Part shown: in pieces, positions 21,378 to 31,710 of the stretch
Layout of the letters: every line of letters starts with the position of its first letter
Numbering within the stretch: the first letter of the stretch is position 1
Source of the DNA: Ditylenchus dipsaci
Taxonomy: Eukaryota; Nematoda; Chromadorea; Rhabditida; Anguinidae
Length of the DNA stretch: 64,000 nucleotides
Direction: 5' to 3'
Assembly: GCA_004194705.1 (NCBI GenBank)
Contig: SADC01000003.1
Coordinates: 124,001 to 188,000, forward strand
Translations under genes and position numbers: made by a program
The notes under the pieces: model-generated
Databases searched by the model: none
The model's input: only the letters and a program-made list of their open reading frames with translations
What the model was told of the DNA's origin: nothing

Positions 21378-24017
21378 ATGATGTCCAAGAGGAAGATTTC
21401 TAGCTCAGAAGATACTGATGGCGTTCCTGATAACAAATTAGGTACGTATAGTCTATATTTACTCGTTAGAACTTGAGAATGGAAGAATATAAAAAGAAAA
21501 GCTAATATTAATCTTCGAAATCTAAAGTGTAAAACGCGGCACATCTTCATCAACCGTGCCACTTTTTCACCTGTTCGATGAAATCAAAAATCGTGGCACT
21601 TTTTCTCCTGAGCGTGGTATTTTTCCGCTTTATCTAACTTAAATTAAAATTTTTTGTCGCCTTAAAATGGCAATAAGTTCGAGATAAAATTGCATTTGAA
21701 CGTATCAAACGTCAAAAATTTCTTTTTTAAAGGACCATGGTCTTTGCTCGCAGCGGCATGTCCAAAATTTGAATTGGCGAGGGACACTTCTTTTTCGTCT
21801 CTTACTATACTCTTACTACGACTCCAAATAGTACAGCTGGAGACGAAAGAGAAGTGTCCCTTGCCAATTCAAATTTTAGACGTGCCATGGTCTTAAAAAT
21901 CATGGTCTTTCAAAAGAAGCTTTTTTGAAAACTTTTGATTATCATTCTTGCTGTCGAGTGAAACTTTTCATTAAGAATTAAGGTCATAACGTTCAATTAC
22001 AAATATTGTTCTTGTCCATGGTCCGAAAATTTTTTTTCAAGTGCTTGTAGTCTTTTGCTGAGTTTCTTCAATAGTGTTAACCTGAAATCGTATAAGCAAG
22101 AACTCCCACTAACGTAATGCTTTTTGTAAACAGGGTTAGGTATTGACAGCTTTTTTTTTAAAATATCAATTTTTCAAACAAGTTGCAAAGTTATAATCGT
22201 TGCGATTTTCTGATCTAGAAGTATCGAAGAAAACCAGCAACAGATTTCAAAGTTGGGGTATGATGGTGTGCGAAATTATCCGGAAAGGAACTTTTTAAAT
22301 ACACCAAAAACGGATTTTAGTGACGCGTGCAAAAATGTCTATTTTGCAATTAGGTTTGGCCAGCTGTAGTCAGCTACCCCTTGAAAACTTGCAATTAATT
22401 GTAATACTTTTTCAGCATCAATATTCCAGCCAAAAACCAGCAAAAACTTGATGCAAGGTGTTTGGAAAGCAATTCCAAATGAGCTCTTTGTCTTTACTCC
22501 TAATTGTGGTATGGAAAACCGTTCTAAAATTGCCGGCTTTGATATGGGTAGTTGTTTTTTGATTGTTTCACTCTGGAAAAACTTTTTTAAGATGGGACCC
22601 TTATTAGAACGATTTCGGGCAAAGTTTTTGCGAAGAATAGAGATGATTGGCAGCTGTGGGACAAGTCTCATGTATTACAGCGACTGCGTCAAGCACATTC
22701 GGAAGGCTTCAAATTATGCATATTTACAAATCAAAAGGGTATTCAGGTCATTTTTTCTCAATTTTCGCAAAGCAATACAATATTACTTATTTTAGAAGAA
22801 AAGTGTTGATCCTAATGATTTAAAGAAAAAGGTCCAAGCCATACTGTCTGAAATAGGCCTGCCAATACAAGTGCGTTCTCTTCTTCTTCATTTTAATAGT
22901 GTGTAAATCCAGGTTTTCATCTCTGTTGGTACCCCTAATTATCGCAAGCCTTACGTTGGTATGTGGACACATCTGGAAGAACATGAAAATGGTGGTGTTA
23001 AAATCGACCGCGCTAAGAGTGTCTATGTTGGTGATGCTGCAGGGCGCATCGCTACGAGGGTGAGTACTTGGTTTTTTTATTTACTCCCTTCACCTTGTTA
23101 TTTTCAGACAAGATCTAAAGATCACTCCGCAGCAGACAGGTCTTACTCTTCTTGAAATCATTAGAATTTTATGATCTTTGTTTCAGGCTTTTTGCGCTTA
23201 ATCTTGGTGTTCCTTTTCAAACTCCAGAGCAATATTTTTTGAATAAGACGGGGGAGGAACCGTACCATCTGCCATTTCGTGCCGCACCAGTTATTGAGTT
23301 TTCGAACCAACTCTTTGATCCTGGTAAGTTTTTGTAAATGCTAAGTCATATTCTCCATAAAAAAGCTAAACGTTATTCATTCTCCTTGTTAAGCTGAAAC
23401 TAAGATGCCATCAGAATGCGTTGAACTCGTTGTGCTTGTTGGCAGTCCAGCTTCGGGAAAGAGCTTTTTGGCAGAGAAATGGGCGAAGGAACACAACTAT
23501 TGCGTTGTAAGTCAGGATGAATTGAAAACTTTCCAAAGCTGTTTGAAAGTGGCTCGTGAGCGCTTGCTGAATGGACAGAAGGTCATCGTCGATTGTACTA
23601 ATCGGGATGCTGCAACAAGGTCAAATCCCATTTTATGTCAAGCTCTAGTACAAGGTCATTTTGATCACGTTGATTTTTTCAGGGGGCGCTATATAGAGTT
23701 GGCTAAGTCTCTCTCGATTCCATGTCGTTGTTTTGTGCTTAGTTGCTCCTTTGAACAAGCCCAACACAACAACACTTTTCGGCAAATTGTCTTTCGTGAT
23801 GAGCAGCATAATGGCGTCAATGACATAGTATTACGTACATTCTTCAAAGCATTTCAGGTTCATCTTTTTTATAATCGTTCCTCACACTTACTATGTCAAA
23901 CTTCAGGCACCCAAGTTCGAGGAAGGTTTTCAGGAGATTGTTCGGGTCAACTTCGTTCCTAACTTCAGGGAAGAGAAACATAAAGAGATCTACATGATGC
24001 ATTTGCTGGAGAAATAG
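21378..24017 (+). CDS. PNKP: polynucleotide kinase 3'-phosphatase (PNKP), no FHA domain
   Basis: PNKP repairs DNA ends in the nucleus by removing 3'-phosphates and phosphorylating 5'-hydroxyls. Ten exons: 21378-21441, 22416-22547, 22592-22746, 22796-22870, 22913-23059, 23108-23139, 23187-23323, 23394-23619, 23683-23857 and 23907-24017, all in phase, about 415 residues. The HAD phosphatase motif [19 protein letters not shown] is created across the 44-nt third-exon junction. [17 protein letters not shown] and VYVGDAAGR follow. The kinase part has the P-loop [19 protein letters not shown] and [11 protein letters not shown]. The vertebrate N-terminal FHA domain is absent. Only about 40 Ser/Lys-rich residues precede the phosphatase domain. 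Introns are 42-70 nt except the first (974 nt), which carries a MITE. It lies 303 bp behind ICE2 on the same strand. Confidence 0.95.
21731..21894. mobile_element. TTAA-flanked hairpin MITE in PNKP intron 1
   Basis: Same family as 17014-17199: left end AGGACCATGGTC, right end CCATGGTC, internal AGAGAAGTGTCCC pairing with GGGACACTTC. TTAA stands at 21727-21730 and 21895-21898. Confidence 0.75.
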
Positions 24018-24130
24018 TGATTAAATCTAATCTTCCCTATGTTAGCAAAACACTTCTATTCAAACGCTTTACTGTCCTATGTTTCCTTCTGTGTTTCACT
24101 TTCAATTTTTCTTTGCTGTCTGTTCCGCCG

Positions 24131-24136
24131 AATAAA
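24131..24136 (+). terminator. AATAAA poly(A) signal of the PNKP gene
   Basis: AATAAA lies 114 nt after the PNKP stop codon. Confidence 0.5.
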
Positions 24137-24378
24137 AACTTTCCACTTATTATTCTGGCAGTTTTCATGCGCCGGTGAGATGTGGCTGGGTTAGAGGCCT
24201 GTAAATAATTCCATAAATTTTCCCTTGAGTCCCAAGTTTTTTTGGAGGATGGTGTCAAAAATTCAAGGTGGCCCAGCCTTAACATGTTGCGTAATATTTT
24301 AAGCGGCCATAACTTTTACTCAGCCGAACCTTAAAGGAGGGAGGGGGGGGGGAAGCTGTGTAGGTTTGGAAAAGTGGC

Positions 24379-24455
24379 CTGGGTGGCGCAGTCGGTAAGC
24401 GTTTGCGTTTTTTGGCGTAAAATGATGCCGTAGGTTCTATCGTACGTGGTGTCAC
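24379..24455 (+). pseudogene. tRNA-like relic or tRNA-derived SINE head
   Basis: TGGCGCAGTCGGTAAGCG matches an internal pol III A box, and GGTTCTATCGT about 35 nt later resembles a B box (GGTTCGATCC) with changes. No clean cloverleaf or acceptor stem can be formed, so this is a relic. Confidence 0.5.
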
Positions 24456-24961
24456 GCTATTTACTTTGGCTTGTTTGACCAGTTGTAGGTGTAATCAGTG
24501 TTTTCAGTTTTTGGCCTATTTTAAAAAAGCATAGAAATATAGGCAAAATTGGTGCGCCAAATAAAAGGCCGAGAAATTTTTTCAAATTAAATATGCCGCG
24601 AAAAAAGGGACAAAGCTTTTTTTGGGTCAAAAAGACTTTTTTTGGGTCAAATTTTAGCTGGGTCAAAAAGACTTTTTTTTGGGTCAAAAAGACTTTTTTT
24701 GGGTCAAAAAGTCTTTTTTTGGGTCAAAATTTTTTTTTTAAAAAGACTTTTTTTTTGGGTCAAAAAGACTTTTTTTGGGTCAAAAAGACTTTTTTTGGGG
24801 CAAAAAGACTTTTTTTGGAGCAAATTGCCTTTTTCTGGTGCAAATTTTTTAGATGTAGTTCTGCATTTTGTTTTGATTTTTTCGATATAATTTTTATTGT
24901 TTTGCTTGAATAGAGAAAAACTTCTAAAAAACTGATGTATAAAAAGTATGAATGAAAAAAA

Positions 24962-25362
24962 TCTATTGCTGCAAAGCAGAACTCATTTTGCGTGGCCGGC
25001 CAGTCTTCTGTTTGTGGTGCAAAGGGATTTGTTGTGCTGAAAGAGTGTAAGCGGCAAGTCCATTTTCACATAGCAACATCACAGAGTGCTTGCAGTGCTG
25101 CTTTTTTGCTCCACAACACACGAGCATTGATATTCTCCATTCCAGAAAAGATTGGGAGAGACTGTGCAGAATGAAAAACGAAGAGTCTTGTGGCGTCCCA
25201 GTTAGTGTAGCTTTGATTTCGGAGCTGCAAATCCAGCGCTTGCAATAATACAGGAGTAGCATCTTGGTGCAGCCCAACCAGAGTAACATTTTGCAGTGTT
25301 GGATGGGCTGTCAAGGGTGGCTTGTTCTTGTTTGCCATCACAAAAGCCTCACGATAAAGGCT
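24962..25362 (-). pseudogene. MULE transposase C-terminus with SWIM-like zinc motif
   Basis: The minus-strand frame reads CCGAKKQHCKHSVMLLCENG, a SWIM-type arrangement (Cys...Cys-x-His) found after the catalytic domain in MULE transposases. It ends HHKQKTGRPRKMSSALQQ-stop, the common basic tail. The neighbouring segment reads ATPVLLQALDLQLRNQSY and FSGMENINARVLWSKKAALQ in another frame, so at least one frame break is present. It probably continues the transposase exon at 27332. Confidence 0.5.
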
Positions 25363-25829
25363 GGGTGATATTTGAGGAACAGCTGTAGGATTCTATAGAC
25401 AACTTGTTTATATATATATATATATATATGTATATATTCATTACCTGGTACCATGGTTCGCAAAAACAGCAAATTTGCTGAAATGCAGCAAAAATAATTG
25501 GCGTTGTGTGTTTATTAAAAACAGCAAAATTGCAGCAAAATGCAGCAAAATTTTGCTGCATTTCTCCGTCTTCCACATATTACGCGTTTTGCATTTTTTC
25601 AACCATAATTTTTGCTTTTTTTCTTTCTGCAGTCAGAAAATATATGAAACATCCGTATAACAGCAATACCTAGGCTATATGCAGCCCGTAAAAGTCACTC
25701 TGAAAGGGGAGGGAGGGATTTTCATATAAGCATCGGCTAGGTCACAGGTTCAAATCCACCTGGATACATGACCTATTTTTCACACCATTTTTCATATTTT
25801 ATTTTCAAGTTTGGTATGAAATAATGCTC

Positions 25830-26910
25830 ATCCTCATGGCTATCTGGCGAGACTATCAGTGCATGGTTAAACAACTATAACAGCTGAGTTGAAGGCTGAA
25901 GCCTACCTGAATCAGCTGCCTCATTTTGTGTTTTTCCTTGATTGATGTTTTGTATCTTCTTTACAATTACACATTTTTTATACCAATGTGTAGCCATGAT
26001 TCTAGGCTATGGCTTATATCTAAGCTATAATAAAGTTGAAAATCGGAATATAGTAATAAATAAATTTAAAATCGTCCAATCTAGGGCCATCCTATTCGTC
26101 GAACATACTCTCTTTTCTCTTGATCAAACCTTCGCGAGCTACGAAACTTTTTATAGTAATTTTAATGTGAAAGCATTTATATATTATTCCTCGTGCAACT
26201 CTGACTCTAAAAAAGGAACAAAAGAAAGAGATAAGGACAGATTAGAAGGATGACAGCGAAGACGAAGAAGGGATTCAGAACTTTTCAGACACCTCTTGAG
26301 CCTAAAAGCTTCTAGGATTGACTTAGGTTTGGTCTATCAAACGAAAAATGCTGTAAATCGCCAATCTAAATGGCGAAAATCTTAAAAAAATTATAAGTTT
26401 ACCATCACTCACGATCAGTACTCAGGTGGCCCGATCTTCGTAGTTGAGTAGTTGGTGGACCCAGGTGGGGGTACCCAGCTGGTGTTACTCAGGTGAGGAT
26501 ACCAATATGAGGAGTACCTAGGACGGGAATAACCATGAGGTAGTACTCAGTGGTGGTACCAGGTGGGGGAGTACACAGGATAGAGCTACGCAGAAAAGAG
26601 GTACTAAGGTGGAGTAGTATCGAGTAATCCAAAAAGATTCGGAAAATATTGAAAATTTCGCGTAGGTAGCTCCTTGCCCCATCGACTTACCCAGGAAAAT
26701 CGGTGACAGAATTTAAGCTACCTGTAAGCTCTTCTATACGAAACACAAATATATTATACTTAAACAAATATGAATGAGTTGCAGACAAATAAAATTCAAA
26801 CTTAAACTTTTTTATGATTTTCCGAATTTTTCCAAACCATCCTGTACACGGGAGGGGTACTCAGGTGGGATCCCAGTTTGGGTACCCAGCAGTCCCTCTT
26901 GTCGGATAGA
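25830..26910. other. unexplained centre of the MULE-like element
   Basis: No exon with splice support. It contains a relic of the TACCAATGTGTAGCCA hairpin end (25980), GGTACCCAGCTGG-type short repeats (26400-26620) and a copy of the CCCCATCGACTTACCC element core (26670-26720). Confidence 0.4.
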
Positions 26911-27331
26911 CATTAGAATGAGCATTATTTTCATACCAAACTTGAAAATAAAATATGAAAAATGGTGTGAAAAATAGGTCATGCATCCAGGTGGATTTGA
27001 ACCTGTGACCTAGCCGATGCTAATATGAAAATCCCTCCCTCCCCTTTCAGAGTGACTTTTACGGGCTGCATATAGCCTAGGTATTGCTGTTATACGGATG
27101 TTTCATATATTTTCTGACTGCAGAAAGAAAAAAAGCAAAATTATGGTTGAAAAAATGCAAAACGCGTAATATGTGGGAGACGGAGAAATGCAGCAAAATT
27201 TTGCTGAAATGCAGCAAAAATTTTGCTGCATTTTTGCTGCAATTTTGCTGTTTTCAATAAACACACAACGCCAATTATTTTTGCTGCATTTCAGCAAATT
27301 TGCTGTTTTTTCGAACCATGCCTGGTACTCA

Positions 27332-27570
27332 GGCCTGCTTGACCAATGTTTAAGAGTCATATCTGCAAATTGTATAAACTGAGCCAAAGGGAGTCCTCGG
27401 CGGCGCTGCACTTTTTTCAGCTCTCCATTTTTAGACTCAAGCCCATTGTTAGTAGAAGAGTATGCACTGAATCCTTCATACCAGCCGCTCAATGGCGAAT
27501 GTAGCCAAGTTTTCTCAAAGTACTCAACAAAGCTTAGTGCTGCAGGCTCGTTTACAAAGCGGTTTTCCAA
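27332..27570 (-). pseudogene. MULE transposase fragment (helical region after the catalytic core)
   Basis: The frame reads FEKTWLHSPLSGWYEGFSAY, STNNGLESKNGELKKV and LPLAQFIQFADMTLKHWS. The order (Trp-Tyr-Glu-Gly, then S-T-N-N-x-L-E-x-x-N, then a leucine-rich helix) is that of MULE-family transposases just before the SWIM motif. The catalytic Asp-containing part upstream is not present. A minus-strand reading continues into low-complexity TGCAGCAAAA repeats. Confidence 0.65.
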
Positions 27571-28105
27571 TCAGTTAGCATAAGTACAGCAGCTAAAAAG
27601 AATGTGTTTTCGAACGGTAATGATAGTAGCTATGAATAACCTCTAGCGAATTCTTGTGGACTAGAAGCACGCTTTTCCATTTAATTTCTGAATCATCACT
27701 TCGATGGCGGAACCAATTTCATTAACAAAGGATTAGTTTTTCTTAACAAAAGGCGAAAAATTTTATATTCATTCATATTCATACTTTTTATACATCAGTT
27801 TTTTAGAAGTTTTTCTCTATTCAAGCAAAACAATAAAAATTATATCGAAAAAATCAAAACAAAATGCAGAACTACATCTAAAAAAATTTGCACCAAGAAA
27901 AAGCCAATTTGCTCCAAAAAAAGTCTTTTTGCCCCAAAAAAAAAGTCTTTTTGACCCAAAAAAAAGTCTTTTTGACCCAAAAAAAAGTCTTTTTGAAAAA
28001 AAAAATTTGACCCAAAAAAAAGTCTTTTTGACCCAGCTAAAATTTGACCCAAAAAAAAGTCTTTTTGCTCCAAAAAAAGCTTTGTCCCGAAAAAAGCCGA
28101 GAAGT

Positions 28106-28265
28106 TTAACTATGCTTTTTTCAAATTGCAAAAAAGCATACTTATTAACTATGCTTTTTCCTACTTGCAAAAAAGCATACTTATTTATTATGCCTTTTCC
28201 AAATTATGAAAAAGCATATTTATTTATTATGCTTTTTTCCCAGCATTCGCTTGGCTCACAACTAT
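28106..28265. repeat. tandem AACTATGCTTTTT...GAAAAAAGCATA units
   Basis: Three to four ~45-bp units, each itself an imperfect hairpin (ATGCTTTTTC...GAAAAAGCAT), directly outside the right end of the MULE-like element. A related, shorter copy is at 30150-30220. Confidence 0.65.
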
Positions 28266-28904
28266 GCTTTTTAAAAGTGAGAAAGAGAGCGTGATGGAAA
28301 GGTAATAAAGATGAAGATGGCTAGTACTGTGTTATAATTCTAATTATAATTTATTTTTGTCTGTATATTAATCCAACGAAAGCCTAGAATCCGGGATACA
28401 CACATTGCGGTCCTATCCAATAATAAACTTAGGTGGTCCTATTCAACCTGATACTTAGGTGCTATTATCCAGCCTCAATACTTGGATGGTCCTATCCAGC
28501 CTCTTACTTAAGTGGTCCTATCCAACCTCTTACTTAGGTGGTCCTATCTATATTGTAGTACCCAGGTAGACTGATCAAGCTGGTAGCCGCCCAGTTGGCT
28601 TGATCCATCCTCAATATCCAAGAAGTTCTATCAAGGTGGTGTGTAATGCGCATTGGGCGATCTATGTACAAAAATGATACAATAATGCAACCTCAACACG
28701 GGCAGGGTCTAAAATTTTCGAATCTTACACCAGAACTCCTCTAAGAGTCAGGTCATCCTAGGAATCAGGTGACAAAAAAAGAGGATCGATAGAAAGAAGA
28801 AATCTAAATTTATTAATCTTTTCACAATAACAATATTTCAAGAAGGCAAAATAATACAAATCAAAACAAGTGCGAACGAATTAATGGATAAATCGTCGAA
28901 AATA
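28266..28904. repeat. ACTTAGGTGGTCCTATCCA short tandem repeats, otherwise empty
   Basis: Four to five imperfect 28-30-bp units (CTTACTTAGGTGGTCCTATC and variants) lie at 28430-28560. No gene is seen in the remainder. Confidence 0.6.
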
Positions 28905-30005
28905 CTTTTGACTTCTCAGAGCTGACCATGAAGCTGTGCGTACCATAATTGAGTAAGAAAACAAGCTGATGTTAAGCCAAGTATTTTCCTGAAACCGGAT
29001 AATGAATTTGAAAAGTTAGCAAAGTAAATGCTCACCGAAGCAACGACTTTAGCAATATTAGCTTCAAACTGGAATTCGAAGTGGGCTCGGGAGTTGACGT
29101 GATCAATCTAAAAAACGCATGTTATAATTCGGCACTACCAGAAATTAACACAATTGATTATAGCACAAATTGATTATGACACAATTGGTTATAACTAGAC
29201 CGAGTTTTCGGCCACAATGAGCCGTGTTTGCGTAATAAATTGTATGTAATAGCAAGCCGTGTTTACGGGTATGTGTTACGGATAAGAATGCAGACACGGA
29301 TACGAATATTTTTAAAGAGCCAGTGAGAACTAATCTGTGTTATAATCGATTTGTGTCATAATCAATTTGTGCTATAATCAATTGTGTTAATTTCTGGTAG
29401 TGCCTATAATTCTGTAATGATCACAGCACAGTGAAAACTGACCGTTTTCTTGATGCGGTACTTCATAGAGCATTTGCAACTGGCAGGAAGACCGAAGCAT
29501 CCATTGTTCAGGATATTCATTGCAAGTTTGAAGCCCTCTTATTCCCCTGCAAAAAAACAAAGCAAAAAATATTGAACAAACACAGAACGAATCCAACCTT
29601 TAATCAGGTTTCCAACAGGGACTCTGACATTGCCGAAGTACACCGCGGTCCAGTCAAACAGAAGGCTGCAAACTTTTTTCAGCAGCGAGGTCGGGCAAGT
29701 ACTTTTGCTTCTGCGCTTCGGAACCTAACAGCAAAATCCCTTTGAAGCCGATAGACTAAACTTTTATTTTAACAGCTCGAAGTCACAGAAGATCTCAGAG
29801 TATACCTGATGATCACCAATAACACAGCTAAAGCCAAATCGTTTCCACCAACAAGCTCTGTTATGTCATACTGGAACGCATAATTGACCTCTTCCCTGAA
29901 GTTTTCTATTGGAGCCAAAATCATGTCGAGAGTCTCGCGGCGATAATGAATCTTGCCATTAAGTACGTGAAGTCGAAGAGACAAAGCGTTAAAACTTCTT
30001 GACAT
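28905..30005 (-). pseudogene. decayed very-long-chain acyl-CoA dehydrogenase (ACADVL/ACAD9-like)
   Basis: The functional enzyme starts mitochondrial beta-oxidation of long acyl-CoAs. Recognisable pieces in order: ETLDMILAPIENFREEVN and ELVGGNDLALAV (29790-29950); GDHQ spliced to SIGFKGILLLGSEAQKQKYL (29720-29800); AAFCLT; NVRVPVGNLIK (about 29620); GFKLAMNILNNGCFG (29490-29530); FEFQFEANIAKVVAS (29040-29090). They match the ACADVL/ACAD9 order but large parts are missing: the middle of the N-terminal domain, most of the flavin/substrate domain and the catalytic Glu region. A one-base break lies between NDLALA and GDHQ, a TAA interrupts GE-GFKLAM, and the reading after AAFCLT leaves frame. Some splice sites remain. 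I call it a pseudogene. Confidence 0.75.
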
Positions 30006-30342
30006 CTAAAAATCTAATATGGCATGCTCAAGGGAGAAATTGATTGACATACATGAACCGTCAATACTCAGCTTTTCAAAAAAGCCGAGAAAGTTATTTT
30101 ATTTTATCGGTCTTTTCAAAAAGCCGAGAAAATTTTTGGAACAAATATGCTTCTAAAAAAGCCGCGAAAAGATGAAAGATAAAATATGCTTTTAAAAAAG
30201 CATAGATTTTGATCTCTGCTTTTTCAAAACTGTTGACGCGCACACCGTATATTCTTTATTAAAGGCCCCGGGGCCTTAATTTTCAACCTTCGAAAAATCC
30301 GGAAATTGTAAATCAAAAATGGTTCTAACTCTGAAATCCTGG

Positions 30343-31650
30343 ACCCGTAGCAAATATCGATTTAGCAATTAGAATTTAGAGTTTAGCATGCTAAAGTCTA
30401 AACTCTAGATTGGCGGAAAATTAGTGGCAGCAAATATCGCTGTCTAAATTCTACTTTAAAAGTAGTGTCTAAATATTCAGAGTTTTGGTAGCAAATATAA
30501 TTAGACTCTAAAAAGTAGACTCTACTTTTTTTAGACCTCTACTTTTTGCAGCAAAGATCGAGTCTAAATTCCACTTTTGGTAGCAAATATACGCACTAAA
30601 CTCTAAATTTTTACAGTAAAAAAGTGGGGCGATAGGGGGCTGTCTAAATTTATTTAGACTCAACTTCTTGGCTGTTTTCGGTCTATTTTTTACCTTGTTG
30701 ACCTACTTTTTGATATTTATGTTCCTATACCAACTTTCATCGCTCTTTCTCCTGTCATATTTGTTTTCCCGTTGCTCGCGTATTTTTTCGACGAAAAAAC
30801 GATTTATAAAAATAACCATTTAGAAGCTTTTCTCGCTATGAACGCAAGCCTGCTCGTGGACAAAAGCCGTTTCAGTCCGGATATCGGCCGAGGCTCAATC
30901 GAAATCAAACAAAGAGTGGGAGGAGGTGACGTCAAAGCTTAACAGGGCCTTCGTGGATAAATCGGTCAGCTTCAGTAGCGATCAGGTCAAGAAGCACTGG
31001 GTGTATCTAAAAAGCAAAGCGAAGGAGGTGAACTCGAGCAAAAAAAAGTAGGCTGTTTCTATATCTGTCCTGTAATTGGTTTGTTTGTTGCTATTTAGGC
31101 ATGCTAGGGGAACTGGTGGAGGCAAACCTTTGGCTGAGGATAGATTGAAGGACGTTATCGAGCTCTACGAAGATTCGCCTGCTTTCTGTGGAATCCCGGA
31201 GGGGAAGGAGTCGAGTATTGCCATGCAGGTTGGCTTTTGGTTGTGATCTTTTTGGAACATCATCTCTAGCAACCACTGATTTAGGGTACGGTTTCTGATG
31301 GGAATTGTTTCGACGTTTAGACTAGATATTTATAGAAGAGATGTTTTTGGTGAACATGAACTTGTTGATTGGTGATTGAAAATAACAAAGAGGAAGAAAC
31401 ATTAGATCGCGATATTTGCTACGACTAAATATTTAGAGTTTAGCATCCCACTTGCTAAAGGCTAAAGTCTAATTCGATATTTGCTACGAGTAAAATTTTA
31501 GAGTTTGGCCAGCTAAATTCTACTTTTTTATTTGCTACCGAGAAAGTAGCGTCTAGATATTTAGAGTTTAGATTTCTATATTTGCTACCGATTTGCCACT
31601 TTTATTTAGTGACTAAATATTTAGACGCTAAATCGATATTTGCTACGGGT
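30343..31650. mobile_element. nested 1.3-kb element with ACCCGTAGCAAATATCGA ends
   Basis: Ends ACCCGTAGCAAATATCGATT and its complement are flanked by CCTGG on both sides (30338-30342, 31651-31655). The target duplication is 5 bp, or 3 bp (CTG) if the end is read as GACCC. Subterminal regions repeat GTAGCAAATAT and TTTAGAGTTTAG words many times in both orientations. It carries the Myb/SANT-like exons at 30883-31228. A 3-bp duplication plus a Myb-like accessory gene would fit the PIF/Harbinger superfamily. No transposase is visible. Confidence 0.65.
30883..31228 (+). CDS. Myb/SANT-like DNA-binding protein of the nested element
   Basis: Exon one (about 30883-31047) reads SNKEWEEVTSKLNRAF then SSDQVKKHWVYLKSKAKEV, the tryptophan-spaced three-helix Myb/SANT-like fold found in PIF/Harbinger accessory proteins and their domesticated relatives. 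A 52-nt intron follows (31048-31099). Exon two begins ARGTGGGKPLAEDRL, the TGGG motif typical after this domain, and continues DVIELYEDSPAFCGIPEGKE to a GT donor at 31229. The start is uncertain: an ATG at 30839 opens a different frame unless an acceptor near 30880 (CGTTTCAG) is used. No 3' exon was found. The protein probably binds element ends, but this copy may be a fragment. Confidence 0.6.
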
Positions 31651-31710
31651 CCTGGTCAAAAATCGAGGGGGGGGCTTTTATTAGAGAGGGGCCTTTAATA
31701 GAGAATATAC

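Larger units (their letters stand above)
24593..28105. mobile_element. Mutator-like (MULE) element with minisatellite inverted ends
   Basis: The ends are complementary: left 24593-24910, an array of GGGTCAAAAAGACTTTTTTT units, and right 27820-28105, its complement. Further in, 25470-25830 pairs with 26910-27310. Between the arms and inside them lie fragments of a MULE transposase on the minus strand. The ~1.1-kb centre (25830-26910) has no recognised gene. The two transposase pieces sit in different arms, so the present copy is rearranged. Confidence 0.65.
30246..31710. mobile_element. CCGTATTT-type hairpin element split by a second element
   Basis: Left end CCGTATATTCTTTATTAAAG then GCCCCGGGGCC, right end CTTTAATAGAGAATATACGG. 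The sequence 30255-30342 plus 31651-31710 together resembles the compact copy at 59445-59591 (both have AATCAAAAATGGT...ACTCTGA). The block 30343-31650 is thus an insertion into it. Confidence 0.75.

Noticed and set aside
24593..24913. A Phe/Trp/Lys-rich frame of about 106 codons.
   Set aside because: Entirely made of the GGGTCAAAAAGACTTTTTTT array. It is low complexity, and its partner at 27817-28170 is the inverted array.
29900..29940. An 18-nt GT...AG stretch (GTCAATTATGCGTTCCAG) in the dehydrogenase relic as an ultra-short intron.
   Set aside because: The residues it encodes (EEVN) match the family, so it is coding remnant next to a deletion.
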